NCBI GenBank assembly: GCA_036971715.1
Contig: JAVHJL010000001.1
Coordinates: 558,001 to 622,000 of the forward strand
From: Arthrobotrys musiformis
Lineage: Eukaryota; Ascomycota; Orbiliomycetes; Orbiliales; Orbiliaceae
DNA length: 64,000 nt
Direction of reading: 5' to 3'
The notes beneath the pieces were generated by a model that was given only the letters and a program-made list of their open reading frames with translations, was not told the origin of the DNA and ran no database searches. The position numbers were made by a program, and so were the translations under genes. Positions 1 through 11,914 of this stretch are shown here, in pieces. Every line of letters begins with the position of its first letter. Positions within the stretch are counted from its first letter, which is position 1.

Positions 1-70
1 TAAAAGGTTTCGGAGCTCGGAGAAGGATACCAAGAACGCTGCTGCTAGCCAGGCTGAACTTGAGGCTTAA
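1..70 (+). CDS. 3' end of a truncated CDS
   Basis: An open frame enters from the left edge and ends at TAA 68-70 (codons start at base 2). It gives a C-terminus of 22 residues rich in Lys, Ser and Ala, ending QAELEA. The body of the gene lies outside the window, so neither the product nor the exon structure can be named. The frame was chosen because it is the one open from the edge with a plausible hydrophilic tail; it could also be chance. Confidence 0.4.
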   Translation, partial: KRFRSSEKDTKNAAASQAELEA

Positions 71-564
71 AATCCGCCGCCGTCGTTCTACAAAATAAAA
101 GAAAAAACTCGGGATTATCGATAAAAGGATTTTATGGGACGAAAAGGAAGAACTAATCGATCGGTTCGGGAACTTCCTTCTTCAAATATCATGAGCCTCC
201 TAGCATATTAACTTTTCGAAGACTCGAGTTTTTGAGGGGTCTTTCGAAGGAGCGAGCTTAGACCTTAGCTTAGCTGCTCTGACTGAGGCTGATGGGAGAT
301 ATTACGATATCTGAGCTCCAGCTGAGCCCATCCCGTTCTGGGGCAAAACAACCGTCTTCCATGCTCGTGTTCGCGAGCAGCAATTCACAGGTCAACAGCG
401 AGGACATTCGAATATTCTCGACGGAGCTGGAAACGGTTTATAATTCCTGTCCTAACTGCCCCTCATCTACAGCTACCCACTTAGCAGATATTAAAATCCA
501 AAATCACATTTCCTCCTGATAGTCGATTGTATTTTATACTTGTCTCGTCCGAAAAATCTACCTC

Positions 565-603
565 TTTTTTTTTTTTTTTTTTTTTTCTTTCTTTTTTTTT
601 TTT
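565..603. repeat. poly-T tract
   Basis: A nearly pure run of about 39 T, broken by single C residues. It may be a poly(A) relic of a retro-copy on the minus strand or a simple slippage tract. No retroelement ORF adjoins it. Confidence 0.8.
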
Positions 604-1665
604 ATGGGGGCAAAATATAGGCTGCCCGTCAGAGCATTAAGCTTACTGCAGGACAGCAGCTGCACCACTTCGCTTCCAGAACCCCTGCAAAAAATCCCAT
701 ATGCCATCCGTCAGAACATGACAGCCTCGATGCCCAGCAAGTTTCGTTCACTTCAAAAAAACGTGAACGTGGTTCGGATCGAAAGCCGCTCGCTCACCCA
801 AGGGGGGCCAAAAGCGCACACACCCATATGCCGAACTGCATAACCAAAGCTGAAAGGTATTCAATGCAAATCGAGTTCGTATATGGAAAAGAAGTCCCCA
901 TAGCATTGAACTCACAAAAACTAAAAACCTACGGCGTCCCATTCTAAATCCCAAAGAGAATAGCAGCTCTAACTCTCCGGATTTCGGATTTCGGCATCCC
1001 AAACTTTTAGCCGATCTTAGAGACAAGATATCCGTCTACATGCATACACAAACCTGCCGATACCATTCTTCAAAAAAGCAGGATAGCCTTCCAACTCTTT
1101 CCCGGCTTTGCCACATAACCACATATATACGATCCACTTCCTTTTCCTGCACATGAAATAGTAACGTCAATCCTGCAATTCATATCCCGTTTAGGAATAC
1201 GATACAGGTGCCTGGCCTGGCCCTTGTCTCGTAAATTATAAGCCAGTTGAAGCCTGGTCATATACATTTTTGCAAAACACGAGCCATAACGTCCATAACT
1301 ACGGGTGCTAAGAAGCGCCCGTTCATGTCTGGCTTTTTTTTAATTTTTAATTTTTTAATTTTTTTTTTTGACTGGCGGAAAAGGGAGTTCCGGTTGGCTT
1401 TGCACATACGTAATCGTATACGCTATACGAGGCACCAACTATGAACCTTTTAAAAAATATCTTGGCTTGGCTTTTAATTTGGACGACGGAGACCGGTTTG
1501 GCGATACACATGCTCCTTCCGTAGATATTAGAGTAGTTAAAATTTAAATCTAGACTCCGCATTATGCGTATACATGTGCATGCAGACGTCAAAATATTAT
1601 AATTTTTCTATAAAATATGCGATAACTGCTTAATTAGCGCCATACCGTCGATGATACCGCGGCTC

Positions 1666-1689
1666 GCCGTAGGAGCTAGAGCCTACGGC
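1666..1689. repeat. Inverted repeat, 8-bp arms
   Basis: GCCGTAGG at 1666-1673 and its exact complement CCTACGGC at 1682-1689 flank an 8-base spacer and could form a small hairpin. No function is evident. Confidence 0.7.
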
Positions 1690-1753
1690 AGAATACCATA
1701 CGGATCGGTACGGTAATCCCTAGGAACGACGGGTCTTTGTGATGCTATTTTAT

Positions 1754-1771
1754 GGAGGTATTAATACCTCC
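1754..1771. repeat. Perfect 18-bp palindrome
   Basis: GGAGGTATTAATACCTCC is its own reverse complement with no spacer. It lies in the gene-poor stretch, 65 bp from the hairpin at 1666-1689. It could be a binding site for a dimeric protein or part of a small inverted-repeat element. Confidence 0.8.
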
Positions 1772-2712
1772 CGCGGTGCCGGTCGCCTTAGCCATTACAC
1801 AGGAGGGCCTTGTCTCAAACCAGACACCGCGGGAAAAGGAGGGGTAACGGGGTGAATTGTACGCCCACGGAATGATCATAGACATATTATGTATGCCTGG
1901 ATGTATAGACGTCGATTGGTCTAAGATAATAGACCACAAGTTAGGAGGAAGCATTGGTTCTTAGGGTATCGGATTGTCAAGGTCGAGACTGATTTATGCC
2001 GACTTATGGGTGTTCGATCGACAGGCTGTAGGGTTGGAGTAGCCTCAAATCGAATCCGGTGTATATGAATATATATCTGGCGTCCTACCTAACCTTTAAA
2101 GATTGTTAGCGGAGTACTACGCTTTATTGTGTGGAGCACCGGGGTATATTGTATTCGCAGCTGAGCTGAAGTCGGATAGACAGCATAGGAATTTGAGTAT
2201 TCTGCAGTGGGATGCGAGTTGTTTTATGCTTAATTGATTTTTCGAGATTGGTTTAAGAATGGATCTCAATTACGGAGTCGGATCGGTGTAACTGCGAGAT
2301 CGCGCGAGTGTGACTGGATCTCGATTCCGTCGACGTCTCGAGATCCAAACCGAATCATTTCCTATTGGGGTTAGTCTGATTAATCACATTTCCTAAAGGG
2401 GAAATGTTTAATGTAGCATACAACAAAAACAACACACTTAGTGTCTAGAATCGCTTGTTCGTCGATGGCAAGGTAGTTGAATGCCAGGCGTGCAGCTTGT
2501 TCGATAAACCAGAATTGACGGGAGCGTGCAGCTGGACTCGATAGTCTTCTAGAAAAAGAAATATGATATCGTGCGCATCGTAGAGGTCTAGGAGTGGTGG
2601 CTGTTCGAGCCTAGGTGGCTGACCAAATTTCGTGTGGACGGGTTGGGGCGTGCAGCAATCGAGGGAATCTTTGGTGACAAGTTTCAGCGCTCGGCACTCT
2701 CATCCTCTCAAC

Positions 2713-2720
2713 TATAAAAG
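2713..2720 (+). promoter_or_regulatory. TATA box of the gene at 2959
   Basis: TATAAAAG is followed by a pyrimidine-rich leader (CT-rich from 2722 to about 2870), as in highly expressed fungal genes. It lies 239 bp upstream of the chosen ATG. Confidence 0.6.
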
Positions 2721-2958
2721 CTCCTTCTGCTCCCGCTTCTCTTTCATTCTTTCATCTTACACCCTGCTCCAGTCCCCAACACATCGCTCTCGATTGATCT
2801 CTGCTCTTCACTAACTCTGCTTCCTTCCATCTCACCAACCATCTCCCCTTCGATTGTCTTCTCATCACCCATCTCTCCGTCACTCGCCATCATCACCACC
2901 CCTGTCACTATCATCACGATCATCATATCACTATCTCGTAGTGAATTCGTTCGTAACA

Positions 2959-4193
2959 ATGCTCGAATTCATCGTCAACAGCATCGTCGTCCCCTACCTG
3001 GTCGGCGTTGTTTTTTCCGTTGGTAGAAGGGCCTTCGGGCCAAAAACCCCCACCACCACCACCGACGGCCCTAGAGTGGCATTGCCTTGTGCTTGGCCCC
3101 TAGGGCCAGAAGAGCTCTTGCAATTGGCTTGCTCGGAGCCATTGCCAACCACCAGCGACCAGGACCTCGAGGTTCTGGTCGAACCGCCGGCTATGGACGC
3201 TGGTTGGACCGTGGCTGCTTCGGCGCCGCTGGTTAAACCGGCACCACAGCCGGTGGTTCGACCGGGACCTCAGGTCCAACCAACCGTAAGTTTGCATTCT
3301 TCATCGAAAGATACTCGTGACTATCCGCTAACGCCGTGACTTCGAATTATAGCCCCCCGTCGCACCCGTCGCCGCCGCCACCGAGCCCCAGGAGCTTGAC
3401 TCCTGGGCAATTACGCCCGATGAAGATGATGTTTCATCTGAGGGCAGCACGAAGACCCTCACCAGGGTCAACAACGAATCCGGAGCTTCGGCTCCAAAGT
3501 GTCCTGCTGTGGCGGAGGCCATCAAGAATGGCCTCCAGAATGTCCTCAACAAGGTGAGTTACCCATCTATTCTCTCGCGAACTCTGTGAAAATAATGCTA
3601 ACGTATAACAGAGGGCAGCGAGGGGTGCCGGCGGCGTCGTTGCCGGGCCCGCGGACGGGTTCAAGCTGCGAACCAGGGACCTTCGCAGCCTCCCAAAACA
3701 CCTGGACCCTAGGTTCAGGGGTTCCAAGCAGTACGTAAGTACTGCGGAACCTCGTCCGCGGGCCCCCTCCGACGTCCCGGCTGCGGTGTTCTTCAAGCCA
3801 AAGCCGGAGAACCCTGTGGACGCCTGGGTCGGCGGCCAACTCGACCAGACTGTCGAGTTGTACGTCGACCCAGACTGCAGGGTCTCCACCCCGGGGACCG
3901 TCGCTGCTGGGCTCAGCGACACGGACAGTCTGTTCCGTGTCCCCTTGTCACAATTTGGGGACGATGCGTTTGACGAAGAGGAGGAGGAGGAAAGGCACCT
4001 GAGGCTGAAGGAGCTTGCGGCCAAGGCCGTCGACCTCGGTATGTTCTTTCCCTTTGTTGTTTTGTTTCTTGTATTTGGTTCGTGAGATGTTTGTATTTCG
4101 CCGAGCGTGGTTACCATGGTACCAGCAGCTGAGGAGAGCTTTGAGATACGCATCTCTGCCGCCTACGCAACGCTATTAGGGCAAACTCCTTGA
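2959..4193 (+). CDS. Uncharacterised 339-aa protein, four exons
   Basis: Exons 2959-3285, 3353-3553, 3612-4038 and 4129-4193 join in frame with GT...AG introns (GTAAGT, GTGAGT, GTATGT donors) to a TGA at 4191. The start is the first ATG after the TATA-like box and CT-rich leader. Residues 1-25 form a hydrophobic segment (LEFIVNSIVVPYLVGVVFSV) that could be a signal anchor. Then follows a Pro/Ala/Val-rich middle, an acidic run (DEEEEEE near residue 295) and a short helical-looking C-terminus. I recognise no domain. It lies 200 bp from the next gene in the same direction; both have a TATA-like box, a pyrimidine leader and several introns, which suggests shared regulation. The gene model is well supported by frame, the function not at all. 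Confidence 0.65.
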
Positions 4194-4235
4194 TTGTGTT
4201 ACCATCGACGGCTTCCTCAAATCCCACAATCGGTC

Positions 4236-4244
4236 TATTTAAAG
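4236..4244 (+). promoter_or_regulatory. TATA-like box of the gene at 4395
   Basis: TATTTAAAG followed by a CT-rich leader, 159 bp upstream of the ATG, in the same layout as the upstream neighbour. Confidence 0.5.
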
Positions 4245-4394
4245 CACCTTCTTTCCCTCTTCATCTCCATTTCAACAACCTTTTCCTTCCATCCTTCATT
4301 TTTATATCTCCTTTGTGTTCACACTACCGATCTCTCACTACATTCTTTCGGCTATCTTTCCTTTCCTTTCATCTCCTTCTGTTCTCCTAGATCG

Positions 4395-7300
4395 ATGGCC
4401 GAGCTAGATTTTGAGAACCAAGTTCCTCGGAATATGGGACCTCCCTCTGGGGGTCTCGAGACTTCCAGGATCTATACCCCACCCTCCCAGCGTGAGTTCC
4501 CTTTGGTTGTTTGTATTTTCTTGGAGCTTTTATAGAAGCTTTGGTCCTTTCCTTCTCATTGCTTATCTCACGAGCCAAATATTTTATCCGAAACCAGCGT
4601 AGATTCGTTCTAATAAAGGAGTATAATAAGCTAACTGATATTTTCCAACAGAGGCGCGCCTCGAGGAGGAACTCAAGCGGCGTCGTGGAGATCCTCCACA
4701 CGTCAGCGGTCAGCCCAGCGACCAGGAGTCTGGGCAAAACCAAAACCGTCGACGAGGGCAGATTCGCAATCTGCCAATCGCGTTATCTCCGAGCCTGGTC
4801 CACCAGATTCCCGGCAACCTGCTCGGGAGGGCAGTTCTTCGCCGCGACGAGAATGTAGCTCCCAATGCTACTCCTGCGGAAGGTCGACCGACGAGCGACT
4901 TCGACAAGAAAGTTGCTCTGCTCCAACGCGTCCTTGATAAGGACGCTGCTACTCTTGGGGCTTTGACGGGCATGGACATCTCTCAGTTGGTTGTAAGTCG
5001 TTGACTGCCTTTTTTGTATGAGATAAATATTTTGGGTACTAATAATTTGCTAGCGCGGTGTCGAAACTGGCGACTGGACCTATTTGAGCGGTTCCCAGGG
5101 CCCCGCTCTGTTGGCGACAATGATCCAGGTCGTCACCAAGGAGCAGCAAGACGCTTCCGATTTGGCGAAAGCCTTCAGCCGTGCGACACTCAAGGTCATT
5201 ACATCGAACAAGAAGCCCGACGCGGAAGTCGAGGCGGAGAAAGACATGATGAAGAACGTCCTCGACAACAAATTCGATGAATTTTGGAATACGATCCGTT
5301 CCAACATCTCTTTTGACAAAGATCCCCTTGCTTTGTCGGGTCGTCGTCAGTACGCCTCATTCTTTCCAGCCGCAGGACAAATGCCTCCTCAGCCCTCCCG
5401 TCATCACATCAAGATGGAATTCCCCCAGATCCGTGACGAGCTCGAGATGATCTTGCGTGAGATCCGCCGTTACTCCAAGCAATTCTTCTCATCTCCCGGT
5501 TTCGAGGAACTCCCCCCCGAGCTGCTTGACGTTCTTCTTAACATGTGCGATGGATCCCGTGACGTCTTGATGACCCTTCTGAAGCACCAGGATACCAAAT
5601 ATTTGGTCGTTGCCGCATTCATCAAACGAGTTTTGTTCAATATCTGCCTTGGGACCGGTTGGATCTGGCAAGGTTATGATGACAATCTCTCTGGTCTTTT
5701 CACGCTTGAGCGAAACCTTTATAATGATCCCCGTTATAAGTATCAGCGGACCGTTGCCCTCACTTGGCGTGCTCACCGATTCACGCAATTGACATACCAG
5801 CCGTGGTGGGATCACATGTTGGAACTTCGCATCAAGTTGGTCGCCGACGAGATGTACAAGCTTTTACGCCCGTTGCAAGGGGAAGACCGAGCCAAGACTG
5901 ATTTCCCACAGGTTAGGGCCTTCATGGACCTTCTCGAGCTCGTTGAGTACTTCTCCAAACTTTCCGCCAAAATGTACGAGCACGAAGCTCTTTGGTCTTA
6001 TCATTTCCCCAGTGTAGGTCGTGAATTTGAACCGTCTACTATGGTTTGGGATGACCCCCTTCGGAACCATGGCGTTGCCATTCGCGGTTCGGATTAGTTC
6101 TCCAACCCGCATTTGGCTGCTCGTGGAACTCCTATTATGTTCTCACATACTCCAATCCTCTGCTATCAGACCGTCCGATTTGCTGAACCGGCTCCTTCTA
6201 GCCTTCTCGTCGTGAGAGCGGAGTGCATCATCAAGCAAAACCCGTCTAAGGTCAATATGCTCCCAGCGGCGCAGACCCCTGATGCTCACCAACAAGAGGC
6301 AGGATTTCGTCACACAGGACGTGTCACTACTATGCCGAACATTCCCTTCAACCGCGGAATGATTGGTAATAATACTCAAACTAACAATAGGAACGCACCT
6401 GGCGGTCCCGGTCCTTCCACTCGCGCACAAATACGGGCTTTTTCTACCCAACCCCCAGGGCTTTTCAGTGATATGCCACCAGCTTCGGAGATGCGTCCTG
6501 TGATCACTGCTCCTCGCATGCCTGCTATCGGCCAAGGTGACGCTAGAGGTGGGTTTCAAGCTCAGAACAATACGTTGCACAGCATCCCCGAAACCGAAGT
6601 CCGAACTTCGGCGCCGCAATTTGGGATGGTTTATCCACCGGTCGTTCCAGAATATCCGAGGATTGCGCCACATCCGTACATGTTCAACGGAATGCCGTAT
6701 CCACCAGGGACCGAGCATTTTCTCCCGCAGAACCGACACCTTCAACAAGCTTATGGGAATAGTATGACGGGTTCTCCAGGAAAACTCCATGTTCCGAAGC
6801 AACGAGGCCGAGACGAGAATTTCGAGCAGATGAATGAGACGTTCCGTAACCCCCGCATCTACGGCTTCGAGCGAGGCTCTAGCTCTCGTCAGCAACGACA
6901 TTATTCTCGCCAGTTCTTGGCTGGAGATGAGAATGAACCCAACTCGGGAGTTCGACGACAATCTGCTCCGCGTTCTTCGACTAGGGGTTCTTCCACGATT
7001 GGGTCAAGACGTACCTCGTCTGTTAGGTATTCGATCGGACCGAGTGGTCAGCTGGTCCGCACCCCTGTCAACGAGCCCGTCGGACTAGCTGAGGCTAGCC
7101 AAGATGCTGAACAACGAGCACAACCACAGGAGGATACGTTCACCAACTGGACATATCCCAGTGGACCTGATAATAATTTCTCGGTTACCGGAGGGCTTAT
7201 CAACCAGCCTGTTCAGGTTGAACAACAAGGAGGGGCAGTTGGGAATGGGAGCGATCATAGTGATGATACGGGTATTGGTCAGCAGGAAACTACGCGAGAG

Positions 7301-7441
7301 AATGTGTTCCGTGCGACCAGCGCTGCGGGTTCTGGAACGGATGAGGCGAATGTTTCTCTTGATAACGTTTCGACTGCTGCTTTTTCAACTTCTGCAGATA
7401 CGGTTGAGAACGATGAGAACGACGAGAACATTGCGCGTTGA
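4395..7441 (+). CDS. Uncharacterised fungal protein, interrupted by in-frame TAG
   Basis: Exons 4395-4491, 4652-4992 and 5054-onward join in frame; the first intron has a clear GCTAACTG branch point. Translation stops at TAG 6095-6097 after 493 residues, yet the same frame then stays open for another 447 codons to 7441. The first part holds a charged N-terminus and a helical region of about 330 residues with conserved-looking Trp/Tyr patches (PWWDHMLELR, KLSAKMYEHEALWSY). The text after the stop (YQTVRFAEPAPSSLLVVRAE) reads as a continuation of the same domain, then becomes Gln/Asn/Ser-rich and disordered. No good intron removes the stop: the phase-0 donors GTAGGT (6014) or GTTTGG (6044) with acceptor CAG (6167-6169) are possible but lack a branch point. 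It may be read through, spliced, a pseudogene, or two genes (ATG at 6134). Confidence 0.6.
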
Positions 7442-8436
7442 TTTTTTTACTATTATTACTGATTTACTACATGAGTTACCGAGCCCCCCTCTATTCTCTC
7501 CTGTTTTCTTTACGCTACTATTCTTTTCTCTTTCTATTTTTATGAGGGCTCGGTCGATTTTCTCGTTTATGCAATTACGATTCGGTCTTATGTTTTATGT
7601 TTTCATTCGTGTTCCTTAATGAGGGGGGGTATCGTATCTGAAAGGAATGTTGCTTATCTGCAGTGTTAAGTCAACGGTGCCAGAGGGTACATATTTCTTG
7701 ACGCACGATCCCGTCCTGCATGTTCTCACACGATCGATTCATTCCTCTATTATTCCCCCTCAATTCCTGTTTTCCTTCCCCCTTTTACTAGCATTATCGT
7801 TACTGCATGTATTATTTAGCGTGTATGTTATGATAAGTCTAGAGCGAATGACATTGCATTACTATTAACCGCTGTTGCCAATGCGTATTAATGTTCGTGG
7901 GCGCGCAAATTTCAAGAATGTGATGGAGAATAGTTTAGAGTGAAGGATCATGTGTTGGTTGTGGTATTTACCAATCGGAGCGAGCAGAATTCGGGGAACC
8001 TTGACTAGCCGAAAGAAAAGAAACAGGGACGGATGGACGGGATAATAGGGATTCCCACATGAGGAATGGAGGGCGGTGGATTCGGATGGAAAGTTATGTG
8101 AAGTGAGCCGACGTCATGGACATTCTCGTTCCGTGCATTCTTTCAGGGTCCCTTTGGCATTTATAATTGATATGATCATAATATACTCCGTAGATATGGG
8201 ATGATGTTGATAGCGATATCGGGGTATAAATGCGGGGCAGTATCTCCTACTACCATGGTGAAATACTGCCATGATGATTAATGCAGCATACCATTGATTA
8301 ACATTATCCGGAGAGTAGCAAACCCATCCGACGTCTGTTCGCGATCTACATCTCCGAGGGCCCTAGGGTACAGCTTACATTAGCATCCCCATACCATCAT
8401 TGTTTCGTCAGTTAAAGCCGAGCGGAAGAAGAAACA
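7442..8436. other. Intergenic, about 1 kb
   Basis: Holds the 3' flank of the preceding gene, with pyrimidine-rich sequence to about 7600. I see no gene, RNA or repeat that I can support. Confidence 0.5.
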
Positions 8437-8706
8437 ATGGTGGGGCAAATTCTGAGTTTTTTCGTGCACCAGATTCTGGCGGTGGTTCTGGTGCTGAGTT
8501 CGGCTATTGGCGCAACATCTTCTTCGTTGGCTTCTCGAATGCCGCCATCGCCGCCTGAGACTAATAGTGGTGCTAGCGTTAAGACCGACCGGGGGCCGGG
8601 TAATACTGTTGTTTCGATTCATGTTGTTGAAGGCAGAAGGAAGAGGAAGAGATTTCAGTCGTCCGGGTTTGTGAGGTTTTTGTCCGAGGTTGAGTCTGAC
8701 TCATAA
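8437..8706 (+). CDS. Small hydrophobic-N-terminus protein, 89 aa (doubtful)
   Basis: An uninterrupted ATG-to-TAA frame. Residues 1-26 form one hydrophobic segment (ILSFFVHQILAVVLVLSSAI) that could be a signal peptide or membrane anchor. The rest is Ser/Pro-rich, then basic (GRRKRKRF) and acidic at the end. I recognise no family. It lies about 430 bp upstream of LEU4 in the same direction, so it could also be a chance frame in the LEU4 leader. Confidence 0.3.
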   Translation: MVGQILSFFVHQILAVVLVLSSAIGATSSSLASRMPPSPPETNSGASVKTDRGPGNTVVSIHVVEGRRKRKRFQSSGFVRFLSEVESDS

Positions 8707-9138
8707 AATTTTTCTTCCTCTCTTTCTTCTCTCCTTCTTTTCTTTTATTTTTAAATTTTTATATAAGTTGCGGCTCGAGTCAGTTGTTTCCAGTATAAGT
8801 TTTATATCCTCGAGATTCAGGACCAGAACCATCGATTGGCCTTCAATCCGAGACGCAGAGATTTCTCGTTGTTCGTGTTGCGTTTTTGTCTGTGTTCCCG
8901 ACAACGACCCTCGCCCTCAGTAACCGTACCTGCATTTTCCTCTTTTGAATTCTCTTTTTCTCTTTTGATCTTATTTGCTCAAGTAAGCAGGTCCTTTTGG
9001 TGCTTTGGAGAGCGTTCTTTGGGCTTTGCGGAAGGAGCCAGCTGCAACAACGTGGGTAGCTTCGGCTTAGACCACATCTACAAACATCACCTCCACCAAA
9101 CACTAGCTACTAGGTACTTATAACCACCAACCGCCACA
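8707..9138. other. LEU4 upstream region
   Basis: T-rich promoter and leader of LEU4. No exact regulatory site could be assigned. Confidence 0.4.
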
Positions 9139-11175
9139 ATGCCCATGTGAGTATTTCCCCCACCATACACATATTATTATAAGGTATGCTGATGATGCCG
9201 GGGACAGGCTCAAGGACCCGTCGGTCAAGTACAAGCCCTTCAAGCCCATCGATCTGCCCGACAGGCATTGGCCCAGCAAGACCATCACAAAGGCCCCGCG
9301 ATGGCTCGCCACCGACCTCAGGGACGGCAACCAGTCCCTTCCCGACCCAATGGTACCCTCCCCTCGTATTTCATTCATTTGGACATGGTCGACTGACTCA
9401 TATACTGGTTGGATATAGAACGGCGAACAGAAGTGGCGCTACTTTGAGCATTTGATTGCCCTGGGGTACAAGGAAATAGAAGTGTCCTTCCCCTCCGCCT
9501 CCCAGGTCGACTTCGACTTCACCCGAAAGATCATTGAAACCCCCGGCGCCGTCCCGGACGATGTATCAATCCAAGTCCTCTCCCCCTGCCGAGAAGACCT
9601 CATCAAACGTACCGTCGAATCCCTCTACGGCGCAAAAAATGCAATCCTCCACCTCTACCTCGCCACCAGCCAGTGTTTCCGCCGCATCATCTTCGGCATG
9701 TCGGAAGAGGAAAGTCTGGCTCTGGCCCTCAAATGCACCAAATTTGCTAGATCGATCACAAAGGACTCCCCGGATCCAGCCGTGAGAGCTACGAGATGGC
9801 AGTTCGAGTTCAGTCCGGAAACATTCTCTGATACTTCCCCGGAATTCGTCGTTAAATTCTGCAATGCCATCAAGGAGGTCTGGGAACCGTCCGTCGAAAA
9901 TCCCATCATCTTCAACCTCCCAGCTACGGTAGAAATGTCCACCCCGAACGTCTACGCCGATCAAATCGAATACTTCTGCCGCAACATCACAGAACGTGAG
10001 AAAGTATGCGTCTCCCTCCACCCGCACAACGACCGCGGTTGCGCCGTCGCAGCATCGGAATTAGCACAGATGGCCGGAGCGCAAAGAGTAGAAGGCTGCC
10101 TCTTCGGCAACGGCGAGCGAACGGGTAACGTCGATCTCGTAACCCTGGCCTTAAACCTCTACACCCAGGGCGTCTCCCCCAACGTCGACTTTTCAGATAT
10201 CAGCAAAACCATCGAAATCGTAGAAGACTGCAATAAAATCCCCGTCCACCCCCGCCAACCATACGGCGGCCAACTCGTCGTCTGCGCCTTCTCCGGCAGC
10301 CACCAGGATGCCATCAAGAAGGGATTCAAAATGCGAGACGACGAAAGCGCAGACTACAATTCTCCATGGGTTATCCCGTACCTGCCCCTCGACCCACAGG
10401 ATATCGGAAGAACCTACGAAGCCGTCATCCGTGTCAACAGTCAAAGCGGGAAGGGAGGTGCGGCATGGGTCATCCTCCAACACATGCGTCTCGATCTACC
10501 CCGGGGTCTCCAAATCGCCTTCTCAAAGATCGTGCAAAAGCACACAGAGGCGCTTAATAGAGAACTCCAACCTACGGAAATCGTTAAACTCTTCGAGGAC
10601 TCGTATTACCTCAAGAATAACCCACGCTTCACCCTTGTTGATTATGATATCAAAACCGACAGAGCGGCCAGTCGCGGGAGGCCTCCCGCGGGTGTAACCA
10701 CCAACGGGAAACCCGCGGAGGAACCGCAGCCCAAACGACATTTTGAGGGGATCGTAGCGCTGGACGGCATCGAGAGACCGATCAAGGGGGTGGGAAACGG
10801 AGCGATTTCGAGTATGGCCAATGCCCTGAGGGTTTTGGGGATCGAACTCGATGTGACGGATTATAAAGAACATGCGTTGAGCGCGGGAACTAATGTTAAG
10901 GCCGTGGCTTACATTGAGTGTTCGCCGTCGAAGGCGGGGAAGGGGGTTAAGTCAGTGAAGGAGGAGGCGGTGTGGGGGGTTGGGATTCACGAGGACGTGG
11001 TACAGGCTAGTTTGATCGCTCTCCTTAGCGCGGCGAGTGGAGTAAGTCTTCTTCCCTCCACATTTTGACCGGAATATATTTGTGCTAACGGGTTTTGTAG
11101 TTTTTGTCCAGCAGACCGGGTACACCACTCACTCCATCCGCAGCCAACGGCGAGGTCTCTTCTCTCAAAATCTAA
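9139..11175 (+). CDS. LEU4: 2-isopropylmalate synthase
   Basis: Catalyses the first committed step of leucine synthesis: acetyl-CoA plus 2-oxoisovalerate to 2-isopropylmalate. Exons are 9139-9146 (8 bases), 9208-9352, 9419-11041 and 11101-11175, giving 616 residues, the usual fungal length. The tiny first exon is supported by the GTGAGT donor and by the resulting start MPMLKDPSVKYKPF, typical of fungal LEU4. The catalytic TDLRDGNQS motif is near residue 45; a TIM-barrel with the metal-ligand region SLHPHNDRGCAV follows. The C-terminal third is the LeuA dimerisation/allosteric domain (ALDGIERPIKGVGNGAISS), where leucine feedback acts. The last exon adds a short Ser/Pro tail. The protein is mitochondrial and/or cytosolic in fungi; I see no strong presequence at this start. 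Confidence 0.97.
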
Positions 11176-11914
11176 CGGTACCGGAGTGATTTCTTTTTTT
11201 AACCAAAATTCAACATTTGCATCATGATCAACGACGAAAAAAAAAAGTCTTGAAAAAAGTTGGGGGAGTCTTATTTGACAGATTGTGGTCATTACTCACA
11301 GTTTGGTTACGAGACTGGCCATTACTATTGGCTGGTAGTTCTTTTTTATTTTATTTTATTTTATTTATTTATTGTTGTATGGTCCGTTTCAACAAAAAGT
11401 TGGATTGTACATATTCTTACTGTTTATATTTATTTCTTCTTTTGTACTTATTGTGAGCGGTGGAAATTGGATTTTATAGAATATTCTTTGGGAGTTCATA
11501 TTTGGTTCTGTAATTGTGCGTAGCTACGTAGGACTATGGATATAGGCTTGATGTAGGTGGGATTGCAGATTCGTACTTTACGTCTGTCCCAGGCTACAGG
11601 TAATTATTATTTTTTAATAAAAATATATTAAGCATACCAGGTTCCATGGGCCCTTACGCACTTGCGAGGTCTGGGTACGAGCCTAGATTTAGCATTGCTA
11701 TCGATGCTGGTATACCCCGGGGTCCTATTCCTACAGAGAGCGCTAATGCGCAGGTTATAGCATAACCACCAGCCTTCACAAAGATACAAAGGTAACTATG
11801 CGCCATTTACCCGCGATAATTTATCGCATTCCCAATATTCCCAAGTCAAAATGAATACGAACCCAGTAATGTCGTAATAAGCCTGCACGTTTTATTACCA
11901 TCCCACGCTCCACC
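11176..11914. other. Intergenic between LEU4 and a secreted-protein gene
   Basis: AT-rich, with an (ATTTT)n-like stretch near 11340-11370. No gene seen. Confidence 0.5.

Larger units (their letters stand above)
71..2958. other. 2.9 kb gene-poor intergenic region
   Basis: I see no convincing gene. Short ORFs here lack coding character. The stretch holds a poly-T tract, two short inverted repeats near 1.67-1.77 kb and, near its right end, three copies of the word GCGTGCAGC (about 2488, 2524 and 2648) upstream of the TATA-like box of the next gene. Degenerate mobile-element remnants are possible, but I recognise none. Confidence 0.5.

Noticed and set aside
6113..6169. Separate gene beginning right after TAG 6095-6097
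   Set aside because: Sequence here continues the upstream domain in the same frame and no promoter is visible, so a separate gene is the weaker reading, though not excluded.
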